A DNA stretch of 64,000 nt from JBBDMX01 sp040878035 (GCA_040878035.1 JBBDMX010000088.1:1-64000); one strand, 5' to 3'; shown: positions 49,306-57,927, numbered from the stretch's first letter. Numbers and translations: made by a program. Notes: generated from the letters alone by a model not told the origin.

Positions 49306-50385
49306 ATGAATGACGCCGGTGATTCCACGATGTTGCCGATGCCAGCCCCCGCGGCGGCACCAGCCTCCGCGGCGGCGCAAGCCATGGCGGACGCCGGCGC
49401 CCCGTGGCGGCGAACGCTGGGGCCGATCGTCCTGCTTCTGCTGCTGGCGGCCGCCGCCGCCGTGCCTATCGACCAAACGCCCGCCATCGTCTGGCTGGGC
49501 CGACAGACCGGCCTGTCCCGCCTGACGTACCGCATCTGGGACGAAATCCTTACCAACAAGTCCTTCTACATCCCGGTGGCGCTGATCCTGCTGGTGGAGC
49601 GCTTCGTGCCGGCCACCCGGCCCCAACGCCTTTTCTCCGTCGCGTTCTTTCAGGATTTTGGCTATTTCATTCTGGACCTGTTCTCCGAGATGTTCATCAT
49701 GATCTACTGGGTTTGGGCCATGCGCTGGGTCTACGACCATGCGTTCTGGTATCTGACCGTTGAGGCTGTGCGGCAATGGCCGCCGTGGGCTGCCATCGTC
49801 GTCGGCTTCGTCGGCGTCGATTTCCTCTACTGGTTCAACCACTTGGTGCGGCACAAGGTCACATGGATGTGGCATTTCCACGCCATCCATCACTCGCAGC
49901 GGCAGATGAACCTCTTCACCGACCATCGCTATCACGTGCTGGAATACCTGATCGCGCACACGATCGTGTTCATCCCGCTCTTTGCCCTGGGCTTGTCGGC
50001 GCCCACGGTGTTTAAGATCGCCATTCTGCAGAAGTGGTACACGCGTTTTTATCACGCCAATATTCGCACCAACCTGGGGCCGCTGCGGTATGTCCTGGTA
50101 ACGCCGCAGTCGCATCGCGTTCATCACTCGGCGTTGCCGGAGCATCGCGACCGGAACTTCGGCGTGGTGCTGTCGATCTGGGACCAGATATTGGGCACGC
50201 AGTACCGCGGGTGGAACGAGTATCCGCCCACCGGCCTCCAGGACGACGATTTCCCCTGCGAATACGGCTACGTCGGCTACGCGGGCATGTTGTGGCGGCA
50301 GTTTGTGTATCCGTTCCGGATGATCTGGAAGAGCGTGCGGCGCACCCCCTCTCCCTCGGGAATCCCCTGCGAAAAGGTGGACTGA
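49306..50385 (+). CDS. Sterol desaturase / fatty acid hydroxylase superfamily protein
   Basis: A 359-residue membrane di-iron enzyme. Several hydrophobic helices (residues 38-175) are followed by the histidine clusters HLVRH, WHFHAIHHSQRQM, TDHRYH and SHRVHHSALPEHRDRN, typical of this superfamily. It could modify sterols, hopanoids, carotenoids or lipid chains with O2. The FAD reductase-like gene starts 24 nt downstream, so both may act in the same lipid pathway. ATG 49306 is close to GGAAG. Confidence 0.9.
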   Translation: MNDAGDSTMLPMPAPAAAPASAAAQAMADAGAPWRRTLGPIVLLLLLAAAAAVPIDQTPAIVWLGRQTGLSRLTYRIWDEILTNKSFYIPVALILLVERFVPATRPQRLFSVAFFQDFGYFILDLFSEMFIMIYWVWAMRWVYDHAFWYLTVEAVRQWPPWAAIVVGFVGVDFLYWFNHLVRHKVTWMWHFHAIHHSQRQMNLFTDHRYHVLEYLIAHTIVFIPLFALGLSAPTVFKIAILQKWYTRFYHANIRTNLGPLRYVLVTPQSHRVHHSALPEHRDRNFGVVLSIWDQILGTQYRGWNEYPPTGLQDDDFPCEYGYVGYAGMLWRQFVYPFRMIWKSVRRTPSPSGIPCEKVD

Positions 50386-50409
50386 GAGGCGGGCGCATAT
50401 CATCCCGGC

Positions 50410-51693
50410 ATGGACGAGGCAGCGGTGGTGATCATTGGCGGCGGGCCGGCGGGGGCGGTTTGTGCCGCGGCGCTGGCACGGCGCGGCCTCGATGTGCTGC
50501 TGGTCGAGGCGCGGGCGTTTCCACGCGCCAAGGTGTGCGGCGAGTTCCTTTCGCCGGTGGTCATGCCCGTGCTGTCACAGTATGTGGATGCCCAGGCATT
50601 AGGCGCCGCTGGGGCGCGGCGGGTGGACCGGCTGCACGTGTATGGCGGCGGCGAACGCAAGCTTGATTGGCCCATGCCCCGTTGGGCGTGGTCGCTCAGC
50701 CGCGGCGCCCTCGACTCGTTGCTGCTGGAGCATGCCCGTGCGTGCGGGGCGAACGTGCTCCAGCCTGCGACGGTGCGCCAGGTGAGCTATCACGACGATC
50801 ACGTGCAGGTGCGGCTGGACGATCGCGCGATTCGGGCGCGATGCGTGGTGCATGCCGATGGGCACGGGCGATTCGATCCGGCGGGAGCGACTGCGGCGCG
50901 ACGAGGGGTGGTGGGATTGAAGTGTCACCTGCGCTTGCATGAGCCGATTGGTAATGCGCTGCAACTGCACGGCTTCTCCGGTCCCCTCTCCCTTCCGAGG
51001 GAGACCCCCGGAAGAGCTGGGATGAGGGTGCCTGTGGATGAATGTGGCGCAAAGATGCAACAAACGCCGCCGGTGGTGCACGAAGGCGCACACGCTGCAC
51101 TCCTTCCTGGCTCCCCTCACCCGGCCTCGCAGAGCCTCGGCCACCCTCTCCCCGGGGGAGAGGGGCGCGCGTACCTTGGCGTCGTAAGCGTTGAACGCGG
51201 CCTGGCTACCGCGGCCATGGTCGTCAGCCACGCACTGATCAAACACTTCGACGGCGACCACGATGCCCTGCTGCGAACCGTCGCCCCCTCGCTGGCCAGC
51301 GCCCGGCGCCAAGGCGACTGGCTCACCTGCCCGGTGGCCTCAAGCTGGTACATCCGCCCCGGCCACCCGCGCAGCTTCCGCATCGGCAACGCCGCGGCGG
51401 CGGTCGAGCCGGTGGCCGGTGAAGGCATCGGCCTGGCGGTGTGGAGCGGGGATTTGCTGGGGCGATTGCTGGAGATGGATCGACTGGGACAGACGCAGGC
51501 GATCCTGGGCCGGGCGTATCGGCGGCGCTTGCTGCTGCTGCGGCCCGCCGCGGCAATGATGGCGGCGCTGCTGGCGCGGCCGTGGCTGTGGGCGCCGATT
51601 GCGCCGCTGTTATCGCGCTTGCCCGGAGTAGCGCTGCGGCCGCTGTATTGCCTGTCGGGAAAGTCCGGAGGGACGCTGCGCGTCACCCGCTAA
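50410..51693 (+). CDS. Geranylgeranyl-reductase-like FAD-dependent oxidoreductase
   Basis: A 427-residue flavoprotein: FAD-binding VVIIGGGPAGAVCAAALARR at 6-25, RAKVCGEFLSP as the family PxxKxCGExLxP block, and GNAAAAVEPVAGEGIGLAVW as the GD-type C-terminal FAD site. In the family such enzymes reduce isoprenoid double bonds or oxidise lipid intermediates. Residues 192-252 are an entire R4 pair read in frame in the middle of the substrate domain. Only 24 nt separate it from the desaturase-like gene, which implies one transcript. Confidence 0.9.
   Translation: MDEAAVVIIGGGPAGAVCAAALARRGLDVLLVEARAFPRAKVCGEFLSPVVMPVLSQYVDAQALGAAGARRVDRLHVYGGGERKLDWPMPRWAWSLSRGALDSLLLEHARACGANVLQPATVRQVSYHDDHVQVRLDDRAIRARCVVHADGHGRFDPAGATAARRGVVGLKCHLRLHEPIGNALQLHGFSGPLSLPRETPGRAGMRVPVDECGAKMQQTPPVVHEGAHAALLPGSPHPASQSLGHPLPGGEGRAYLGVVSVERGLATAAMVVSHALIKHFDGDHDALLRTVAPSLASARRQGDWLTCPVASSWYIRPGHPRSFRIGNAAAAVEPVAGEGIGLAVWSGDLLGRLLEMDRLGQTQAILGRAYRRRLLLLRPAAAMMAALLARPWLWAPIAPLLSRLPGVALRPLYCLSGKSGGTLRVTR
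50983..51165. repeat. Complete R4 composite inside the reductase gene
   Basis: Left CCCTCTCCCTTCC / GGATGAGGG end (50983-51027; the hairpin is degraded), right reverse GGCCGGGTGAGGG end (51114-51165). 183 nt, a multiple of three, open in frame. Compare the 187-nt copy in the DUF4091 gene. Confidence 0.88.
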
Positions 51694-51699
51694 ACAGCA

Positions 51700-51765
51700 T
51701 CATCTTGTCACCCGCACACCTTGTGACCCCCTCACCTTGTCACCTTGTCATCTTCCCTCGTACTG
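51700..51765. repeat. CACCTTGTCA word run before the rfbB stop
   Basis: ATCTTGTCACCCGCACACC and CACCTTGTCACCTTGTCATC words fill the gap between the convergent reductase and rfbB genes and overlap the rfbB 3-prime end. Confidence 0.7.
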
Positions 51766-52785
51766 CTTCTGGTAATACGCGCGATACGCGCCGCTCTTGA
51801 CGCGTTGCCACCAGTCGGGGTGATCGACGTACCACTTGACCGTCGCCTCCAGCGCCGCCGGCCAGGCGGAGCGCGTCGGCTGCCAGCCCAGCTCGCGGCG
51901 GATCTTGCTCGCATCGATCGCATACCGCCGGTCGTGACCCAGGCGATCGGTCACCGGCTGGATCATCTCCGGACCCTTGCCCATCAGCGCCAGGATCGCG
52001 TGGGTCAGTTCGAGGTTGGAGCGCTCGTTGTTCCCGCCGATGTTGTAGACCTGGCCGGCTTGGCCCTTTTCCAGCACCGTCAAGATCGCCTCGCAGTGGT
52101 CGTCCACGTGCAGCCAGTCGCGCACGTTCCTGCCGTCGCCGTAGAGCGGGACCTTTTTATTTTCGATCAGGTTGGTGACAAAGAGCGGAATGACTTTTTC
52201 GGGGAACTGGTAAGGGCCAAAGTTGTTGGAGCAGCGCGTGAGGCAGATGTCCAGGCCGAAGGTGTGGTGGTACGCCCCGGCCAGCAGGTCGCTGCCGGCC
52301 TTGCTGGCGGAGTAGGGACTGCTGGTGTGGATGGGCGTTTGTTCGGTGAACTTGAGTTCAGGCTGATCCAGCGGCAGCGAGCCGTACACCTCATCGGTGG
52401 AAACATGGACGAAACGCCCCTTAAAGGCGCCGGCCTTGGCGGCGCGGCGAACGACATCGAGCATCGTCTGCGTGCCCAGCACGTTGGTCTCGACAAACGG
52501 CCGGGAGTCGAGGATCGAGCGGTCCACGTGGCTCTCGGCCGCCATGTGCACGACCGCATCGCATTCGCCCAGCAGGCGCTCGACCAGCGCTGCGTCAAGG
52601 ATGCTCCCCTTGACAAAGCGATAGCGCGCATTTCCCTCCAGGTCCGCCAGGTTTTCGGGGTTGCCCGAGTAGGTCAGGGCATCGAGGTTGGTAATGGAAA
52701 CGCCGGGGCGATGCTGAAGCACGAAGCGAACGAAGTTAGCGCCGATGAATCCGCAGCCGCCGGTGAGGAGAATGTGCTTGGGCAT
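51748..52785 (-). CDS. rfbB: dTDP-glucose 4,6-dehydratase
   Basis: A 345-residue SDR enzyme, second step in dTDP-L-rhamnose synthesis. NAD loop GGCGFIGANFV is at 7-17. HMAAESHVDRSI, FVHVSTDEVYGSL (Asp-Glu pair), and SPYSASKAGSDLL with catalytic YxxxK are all present, followed by NNFGPYQFPEKVIPLF and WLHVDDHCEAI. It is the last gene of the rfb cluster. Confidence 0.96.
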   Translation of the reverse strand: MPKHILLTGGCGFIGANFVRFVLQHRPGVSITNLDALTYSGNPENLADLEGNARYRFVKGSILDAALVERLLGECDAVVHMAAESHVDRSILDSRPFVETNVLGTQTMLDVVRRAAKAGAFKGRFVHVSTDEVYGSLPLDQPELKFTEQTPIHTSSPYSASKAGSDLLAGAYHHTFGLDICLTRCSNNFGPYQFPEKVIPLFVTNLIENKKVPLYGDGRNVRDWLHVDDHCEAILTVLEKGQAGQVYNIGGNNERSNLELTHAILALMGKGPEMIQPVTDRLGHDRRYAIDASKIRRELGWQPTRSAWPAALEATVKWYVDHPDWWQRVKSGAYRAYYQKQYEGR

Positions 52786-52802
52786 GGGGGAAGCTCAGTA
52801 AC

Positions 52803-53008
52803 AGCCACAGATGGACACAGATGGACACAGATGAAGCTCGGAATGACCAATGACGAAATTCGAATGACGAATGAAGTTCCAAGGTCCAAATTCGAATGGC
52901 CAAACGACGAAGACTCGCCCCGCACTTGCTTGGTCATTGGAACTTGGAATTTGGAATTCATTCGTCATTCGTCATTCGAATTTCGTCATTCCTCTTACAT
53001 CTGTGGCT
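52803..53008. repeat. Two-layer R7 foldback between rfbD and rfbB
   Basis: Outer: AGCCACAGATGGACACAGAT (52803-52832) and CATCTGTGGCT (52998-53008). Inner: GAATGACCAATGACGAAATT (52842-52885) and TTCGTCATTCGAATTTCGTC (52930-52993), with a third inner pair AAGTTCCAAGGTCC/GGAACTTGGAATT. The outer right arm is the rfbD stop. Confidence 0.92.
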
Positions 53009-53892
53009 CATATTTTCTCCAGTCGATTCAGCACATCCGCCAGGTTCTCGCGCCAGTGCGGCATCGGGCCCAGCAGCGCCTCGGTGGATGATAGATCCAG
53101 CACGCTGTAGGCCGGGCGTTTGGCGGGCGTGGGATACTGGGCACTGGTGCAGGGCGTAACCTGGCAGGCGGGGTTGGCGTGGGCGGCGATGGCGGTGGCG
53201 AATTCGTGCCAGGTGCACTCCCCGCCGTCGGTCACGTGGTAGATGCCCCCGGCGCCGGCCTCGATCAGTCGCAGGCTCGTGCCCGCCAGGTGTTCGGCAC
53301 TGGTCGGCCGGCCTCTCTGATCCGCCACCACCTTGAGCGTCGGCCGCTCCTTCGCCAGCCGGGTGATCGTGCGCACGAAATTATTGCCCCACGGCGCGTA
53401 GAGCCAGCTTGTACGAATGAGCAGGTGCCGGCAGCCCGATTGTTCGATCAACTCCTCCCCCACCGCTTTGCTGCGCCCGTAAGCGTTGAGCGGCTGGCGC
53501 GGATCGTAAGGCTGATACGGCCGGGTCGCCTGCCCGGCAAACACGTAGTCGGTGCTGTAGTGCACCAGTGTCGCGCCGACCTCCTTGCATCGCCGCGCCA
53601 GGTCGCCCACGCCCGTCCCGTTGACGGCAGTGGCAACCGCTTCCTCCTTCTCGGCGCCGTCCACATTGGTCCACGCAGCACAGTTGATCACCAGCTTGAA
53701 ACGCCCGTCGATACCGTCATGAATCGACTGCGTACTGGTCAGGTCAAACTGCGTCAGCGACGGCGCGACATATTCGAGGTCCTGTCGTGCCAGCAGTTCC
53801 TCCCAGGCGCGGGCGAGCATGCCGCCGACGCCGATGAGGAAGACGGGTCCCAGGGAAGTCAGGTCCAGGCGATGGGAGGCGGTGGCGGTCAT
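53008..53892 (-). CDS. rfbD: dTDP-4-dehydrorhamnose reductase
   Basis: A 294-residue SDR enzyme, last step to dTDP-L-rhamnose. Nucleotide loop VFLIGVGGMLARAWEE (a GxxGxxG variant), VINCAAWTNVDGAEKEE, HYSTDYVFAG, then NAYGRSKAVGEELI (catalytic Tyr/Lys) and LLIRTSWLYAPWGNNFV. ATG 53892 was chosen; upstream residues are repeat-coded. The TGA (ATATGAGCCACAG) abuts an R7 element. Confidence 0.95.
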   Translation of the reverse strand: MTATASHRLDLTSLGPVFLIGVGGMLARAWEELLARQDLEYVAPSLTQFDLTSTQSIHDGIDGRFKLVINCAAWTNVDGAEKEEAVATAVNGTGVGDLARRCKEVGATLVHYSTDYVFAGQATRPYQPYDPRQPLNAYGRSKAVGEELIEQSGCRHLLIRTSWLYAPWGNNFVRTITRLAKERPTLKVVADQRGRPTSAEHLAGTSLRLIEAGAGGIYHVTDGGECTWHEFATAIAAHANPACQVTPCTSAQYPTPAKRPAYSVLDLSSTEALLGPMPHWRENLADVLNRLEKI

Positions 53893-53951
53893 GGGGGAGG
53901 AAGAGATTTCTGATTTAGCGAAGCGCTGTTGAAGCCATCTAGTTTCTGATT

Positions 53952-53994
53952 TCAAGCCCCGGCATGCTCTGGCTGCAGGGCTTGCCGGGGATCC
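53952..53994. repeat. R9 repeat between rfbC and rfbD
   Basis: CAAGCCCCGGCATGCTCTGG then GCAGGGCTTGCCGGGGAT: arms AAGCCC/GGGCTT. Sister of 19645-19690. Short TTTCTGATTT words flank it (53910-53950). Confidence 0.7.
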
Positions 53995-54003
53995 GGACAT
54001 ATC

Positions 54004-54498
54004 TCACCCATGCCTTACATGCCAGGGGAAGCCTTCGACGCTGTCGGGGGCGCGGCGGTCTTCGTCGGGCGCCTTGGGGTCGTAGGCGTGGGTGACATAG
54101 TACAGGAGGCCCGCCGACTCGCTGCCGATGGTGGCTGCGCCGTGCCAGAGCGGGGGCGGGATGATCATGACGCCGGCGCGTTTTTCGCCCAGGGTCGCCA
54201 GCCACGCTTTGCCGTCACTCTCGCGGTAGATGCCGACCTTCAGATGGCCGTGCAGAACGCACCAGAAATCGGTCTGCTTCTGATGGCGGTGCCAGGCTTT
54301 GATGACGCCGGGGTACATGACCGAGTAGTTGATCTGGCCCTGGGCCGACATGACGCCGGTCATGAGGTTCATGAGCGACCAGCCGCGGTCATCGGCGAAG
54401 TGGCGTGCCGGGACGAACACGGGCTCGCCGGCGGCGCGGGCCGCCTCGTGCGCCGCGACGAAGTCGCCTTCGATCGTTTTGGGGTTATCAAGTTTCAT
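54004..54498 (-). CDS. rfbC: dTDP-4-dehydrorhamnose 3,5-epimerase family protein
   Basis: A 164-residue cupin: FADDRGWSLMNLMTGVMS, QINYSVMYPGVIKAWHRHQK (catalytic His), QTDFWCVLHGHLKVGIY and GVMIIPPPLWHGAATIG, with YYVTHAYDPKAPDEDR. The order and fold fit RfbC between rfbA and rfbD. It is shorter (usual about 185) and more diverged than classic RfbC, so a related 3-epimerase is possible. Confidence 0.88.
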   Translation of the reverse strand: MKLDNPKTIEGDFVAAHEAARAAGEPVFVPARHFADDRGWSLMNLMTGVMSAQGQINYSVMYPGVIKAWHRHQKQTDFWCVLHGHLKVGIYRESDGKAWLATLGEKRAGVMIIPPPLWHGAATIGSESAGLLYYVTHAYDPKAPDEDRRAPDSVEGFPWHVRHG

Positions 54499-54512
54499 GG
54501 GTTACTCGGATT

Positions 54513-54767
54513 TGAACCACCAAGACACCAAGGACACCAAGAAGAAGGAAAGATTGAACACGAAGACACGAAGACACGAAGAAACAAAGCAGAAAACCGG
54601 AACAGCAGAAAAACTCAGGAAACAGGGAGAATGCCCCGCTGACCCGCTCAAATGTTCTGCTTTCTCTATTTTGCTGATTTTCTGCCGTTTCCTCCTTCGT
54701 GTCTTCGTGTTCAGTTCTCCTTCTTCATCTCTTCTTGGTGTCCTTAGTTTCTCGGTGGTTAACCAGT
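54513..54767. repeat. Triple-nested R7 foldback between rfbA and rfbC
   Basis: Outer: ACCACCAAGACACCAAGGAC (54516-54545) against TCTTGGTGTCCTTAG and GGTGGTTAACC (54733-54765). Middle: AACACGAAGACACGAAGACA (54556-54582) against CCTTCGTGTCTTCGTGTTC (54694-54713). Inner: GCAGAAAACCGGAACAGCAG (54589-54635) against TTTGCTGATTTTCTGCCG (54670-54690). Three different word vocabularies, each with its own partner arm in mirror order. Confidence 0.93.
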
Positions 54768-54772
54768 ATCGG

Positions 54773-55528
54773 TCATCGGGCCGCCGCCGCGGGCAGCTCC
54801 GCGTGATTCGCCCCGCCCTCGGCCACGTATCGGCTGGCGCGATGCAGGCTCTCGAACGTGCCGGCGTCCGTCCACCAGCCTTCGAGCGTCTCATACGTCA
54901 TGTCGCCGCGCTCCAGGTAATAGTTGTTCACATCCGTGATCTCCAGTTCGCCCCGGCCCGAGGGCTTGAGCGTCTGGCAGACCGTGAACACGTCCGCGTC
55001 GTAGAGGTAGATGCCCGTCACCGCCATGTGGCTCGGCGGGTCCTTGGGCTTTTCGATGATGTTGACGATCTTGCCCTTGTCGTCGAACGCCGCCACGCCG
55101 AAGCGCTCCGGGTCGCTCACTTCTTTGAGCAGCAGCTTGGCGCCGGAGCGTTGCGTGTAGAAGTCCGCGGCCGCCCGGCGGATGTTACCCTCAATGATGT
55201 TGTCACCCAGGATCACGCAAATCTTCTCGCCGTCGGCGAACTCCTCGGCGAGTTTGAGCGCATCGGCGATGCCGCCCTCGCCTTCCTGGTAGGCGTACTC
55301 CAGATGTTTGATGCCCAGTTGCTTGCCGTTCTTGAGCAGCTTGAGAAAGTCGCCGGCGTGTTCGCCGCCGGTGACGATGAGGATCTCGTTGATGCCGGCG
55401 TTGAGCAGGCAGTCAATGGGGTAATAGATCATCGGCCGATCGTAGACCGGCAGCAGGTGCTTGTTGGTGACGAGGGTGAGTGGCCGGAGCCTGGTGCCCA
55501 GCCCACCGGCGAGAATGACGCCTTTCAT
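54773..55528 (-). CDS. rfbA: Glucose-1-phosphate thymidylyltransferase
   Basis: A 251-residue enzyme, first step of dTDP-rhamnose synthesis. It opens MKGVILAGGLGTRLRPLTLV, continues NKHLLPVYDRPMIYYPIDCL, and VTGGEHAGDF; LGDNIIEGNIRRAA holds the metal-binding Asp, and EKPKDPPSHMAVTGIYLYD the sugar loop. It is the shorter type found in Gram-positives, archaea and planctomycetes. First gene in the order rfbA-rfbC-rfbD-rfbB. Confidence 0.96.
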   Translation of the reverse strand: MKGVILAGGLGTRLRPLTLVTNKHLLPVYDRPMIYYPIDCLLNAGINEILIVTGGEHAGDFLKLLKNGKQLGIKHLEYAYQEGEGGIADALKLAEEFADGEKICVILGDNIIEGNIRRAAADFYTQRSGAKLLLKEVSDPERFGVAAFDDKGKIVNIIEKPKDPPSHMAVTGIYLYDADVFTVCQTLKPSGRGELEITDVNNYYLERGDMTYETLEGWWTDAGTFESLHRASRYVAEGGANHAELPAAAAR

Positions 55529-55684
55529 ATGGATGCCTCCCTGATACGACTCCGAAACAGTCCCCCCAGATTATGCCATAACCGCGCCGAGCACGGGGCC
55601 GACGATGACCTACTCTAACGTCGGCATGATGGGCGTGGTGCTGAACTTCGGCCCCCCTCTGCCCAAGGGAGCGGGGATATACTA

Positions 55685-55873
55685 CAGGGCAATCGCATAT
55701 GGGCGCTCTGACCCCCTCTCCCTTCTAAGGGAGAGGGCTGGGGTGAGGGTGATCGGTACTGCTCATGGCAACGAAACGGTGATCTCCGCCCGTGATCGCC
55801 ACCCCAGTCACCCTCACCTAACCTCTCCCTCAGAAGGGAGAGGGACCGGAAACAGCCATATGCAATTGCCCTG
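55685..55873. repeat. Foldback nest: ATATGC ends around an R4 pair
   Basis: Outer arms CAGGGCAATCGCATATGG (55685-55702) and CCATATGCAATTGCCCTG (55856-55873). Inside is an R4 left end (55712-55749) and a reverse R4-like right end (55811-55844, ACCTAACCTCTCCC variant). It sits between divergent rfbA and the Nudix gene and makes up half of that 360-nt gap; the rest shows nothing else. Confidence 0.9.
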
Positions 55874-55888
55874 GGATATACTGGCATC

Positions 55889-56410
55889 ATGGCGGGACCG
55901 GCCTTGCGCACCGACATCATCGACGTATACGTCTTCCGCGCCGGCGCACGTGCGACGACCGGGCCGGCGTTTCTTCAGCTTCGCCGCACCGTGCCGCCGA
56001 TGGCGGGGTCCTGGCAGCCGGTGATGGGCCATGTCGAGCCGGGCGAAACCGCCGCCGATGCCGCCTTGCGCGAACTGGCGGAGGAGACGGGCTACCGCCC
56101 CGGTCACGGCCTGGTCGGCCTGTGGCAACTCGAACTGGTCAACACGTTCTATCTGGCGGCCAGCGACGAGGTGTATCTCTGCCCCGGCTTTGCCGCCCAG
56201 GTGGACGCCGCGATCGAACCCGTGCTCGACAACGCGCACGATGCGCATCGCTGGGTCAAGCGCGACCACGCCGACCGTGAATTCCTCTGGCCCGGACAAC
56301 GCGCCGCGATTGAGCATATCGTTCGTGACATGGTGCAGCCGGATTCGCCCATGGCGCCGCGGCTGAAGGTCAGCATCGCATCGTCGTCCACGAAAGGGGA
56401 ACTCCGATGA
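55889..56410 (+). CDS. Nudix hydrolase (dATP/dihydroneopterin-type)
   Basis: A 173-residue protein: IIDVYVFRAGARATTGPAFL, then the Nudix box GHVEPGETAADAALRELAEE TGY with the full Gx5Ex7REUXEEXGU pattern, and FLWPGQRAAIEHIV near the end. The FLxLRR...WQPVMGHVE region resembles NudB-like dihydroneopterin triphosphate pyrophosphatases (folate path). It may instead be a general housekeeping pyrophosphatase. It ends in KGELR and overlaps an in-frame start that belongs to no real gene (56407). Confidence 0.88.
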   Translation: MAGPALRTDIIDVYVFRAGARATTGPAFLQLRRTVPPMAGSWQPVMGHVEPGETAADAALRELAEETGYRPGHGLVGLWQLELVNTFYLAASDEVYLCPGFAAQVDAAIEPVLDNAHDAHRWVKRDHADREFLWPGQRAAIEHIVRDMVQPDSPMAPRLKVSIASSSTKGELR

Positions 56411-56436
56411 ACGCAGGGACCATCTCGGTGACGACC

Positions 56437-56692
56437 CCAACCCCGAAGGGGTCAAAGGATGTAGCCACGGGTGGAGCGATGCCGCTTTGGGCGTCGCGCA
56501 ACCCGTGGAAAACCTCGCGCATAGAGGAATCCGCCCCGGCAGGGGCGGAAGGAACGCATGACGGGAACTTACGATCCTGTCGCCCCTCCGGGGCTAAAGA
56601 AGAATACGCTTCTCTATCCACGGGTTGCGCAACGCGCAAAGCCGTGTTGCTCCACCCGTGGCTACAACCTTGCGCCCCTTCGGGGCGACAAG
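56437..56692. repeat. R8 foldback with long terminal inverted repeats (MITE-like)
   Basis: Perfect 17-bp ends GTAGCCACGGGTGGAGC (56461-56477) and its complement (56649-56665). They extend imperfectly outward through CCCCGAAGGGG and inward through a GCGCAACCCGTGG block to about 70 bp per arm. Short inner stems CCGCCCCGG/CAGGGGCGG and CGCCCCTCCGGGG sit in the centre. The size, about 250 bp, and the TIRs suggest a nonautonomous mobile element, but I see no target duplication. Confidence 0.85.
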
Positions 56693-56697
56693 CCAGG

Positions 56698-57927
56698 ATG
56701 ATCATTCCAAGTCGTTCATCTGTGTTTATCCGTGTTCATCTGTGGCTGATTCTCCTGACTGCCGTGACTGCGCCGCTGTACGCCGCGCCGGCCGAACAAG
56801 GCCAGCGCGGCCCCGGTGTGCCGGCGTTCACCGTGCGCCCCGGCTATCGCGTCACCCTCGCCGCCGAGCGCGTCGGCGAAGGCCGGTTCATCGAGTTCGA
56901 CGACAAGGGCACGCTTTACCTGGCGGGCATCCGCAACGGCAAGGTCTGGGCCTGGAAGGACAAGGACGGCGACGGCGTCTATGAAACCGAGACGCTCTTC
57001 CTCGAGAACCAGCGGCACGTGCACGGCCTGTGCTGGTACGACGGCTGGCTGTGGTTTGCCCCCTCCACCGCCGTGGGCAAGGCACGCGACACCAACGGCG
57101 ACGGCAAGGCCGACGACGTCGAGATTGTCCTCAAGGACCTGCCCGGCGGTTCGGGCCACCTATGGCGCTCGCTGCTGGTGACCAAGGATGGGCTGTGGAC
57201 CAGCGTGGGCGACCCGGGCAACATCACCGATCAGACCGACACCGACCGCGAGAAAATCTGGTTCTACCAGCACGATGGCAGCGGCAAGAAACTCTGGTCC
57301 TCGGGCCTGCGCAACACCGAAAAGCTGCGCATGCGTCCGGGCACCACGGAGATCTGGGGCGCCGAGCACGGCAGCGACTGGTTCGGCGGGCCGCTGGGCG
57401 ACAAGGCGGGCCGGCAGCCCATTACCGACCTCTGGCCGCCCGATGAGTTCAACCACTATGTCGAAGGCGGCTTCTATGGGCACCCGTTTCTGGTCGGCCC
57501 ACGCGTGCCGCGCGTCGAGTCGCAGAAGCGCCCCGATCTGATCGACCTGGCCGCCAAGACCATCGCACCGGGCTGGATGTTCGGCGCCCACTGGGCGACC
57601 AACGGCTTTGGCTTTGTGAGCAACGAGAACAAGATGTTTCCGCCTGACCATCGCGGCGACGCATTTGTCGGCTGCCATGGCTCGTGGAACAGCCAAACGC
57701 GCGTCGGCTATCGCGTCGAGCGCGTGATGTTCGACAAGTGGACGGGCAAGCCCTTTGGCTCGCAGATGATCGTCTCGACGCTCAACGCTCAAGCCCCCGG
57801 AAGCGACGACGTGCTGGGCCGGCCGGTGGACTGCGCCGAGGCGCCCGATGGGTCGATCCTGTTCACCGTCGATGCGCCGGGGGCGCGGATTTATCGCATC
57901 AGTTGGGTGGGAGAGAAGACGGAGTAA
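56698..57927 (+). CDS. Secreted PQQ-type glucose/sorbosone dehydrogenase-like protein
   Basis: A 409-residue exported beta-propeller: a signal peptide at residues 1-28, then GYRVTLAAERVGEGRFIEFD, GTLYLAGIRNGKVWAWKDKD, HVHGLCWYDGWLWFAPST, SGLRNTEKLRMRPGTTEIWG and GFVSNENKMFPPDHRGDAFV. These resemble the L-sorbosone dehydrogenase (SNDH/GDH) family, abundant in PVC bacteria; the quinoprotein activity is inferred, not visible. Unusually, part of the signal peptide (SVFIRVHLWLI) is read from an R7 word run (56716-56745). The longer frame to 56407 reads through an R8 element and is rejected. Confidence 0.88.
   Translation: MIIPSRSSVFIRVHLWLILLTAVTAPLYAAPAEQGQRGPGVPAFTVRPGYRVTLAAERVGEGRFIEFDDKGTLYLAGIRNGKVWAWKDKDGDGVYETETLFLENQRHVHGLCWYDGWLWFAPSTAVGKARDTNGDGKADDVEIVLKDLPGGSGHLWRSLLVTKDGLWTSVGDPGNITDQTDTDREKIWFYQHDGSGKKLWSSGLRNTEKLRMRPGTTEIWGAEHGSDWFGGPLGDKAGRQPITDLWPPDEFNHYVEGGFYGHPFLVGPRVPRVESQKRPDLIDLAAKTIAPGWMFGAHWATNGFGFVSNENKMFPPDHRGDAFVGCHGSWNSQTRVGYRVERVMFDKWTGKPFGSQMIVSTLNAQAPGSDDVLGRPVDCAEAPDGSILFTVDAPGARIYRISWVGEKTE

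Noticed and set aside
56407..56697. Longer N-terminus for the sorbosone dehydrogenase
   Set aside because: It translates the R8 foldback; the signal peptide at 56698 marks the real start.
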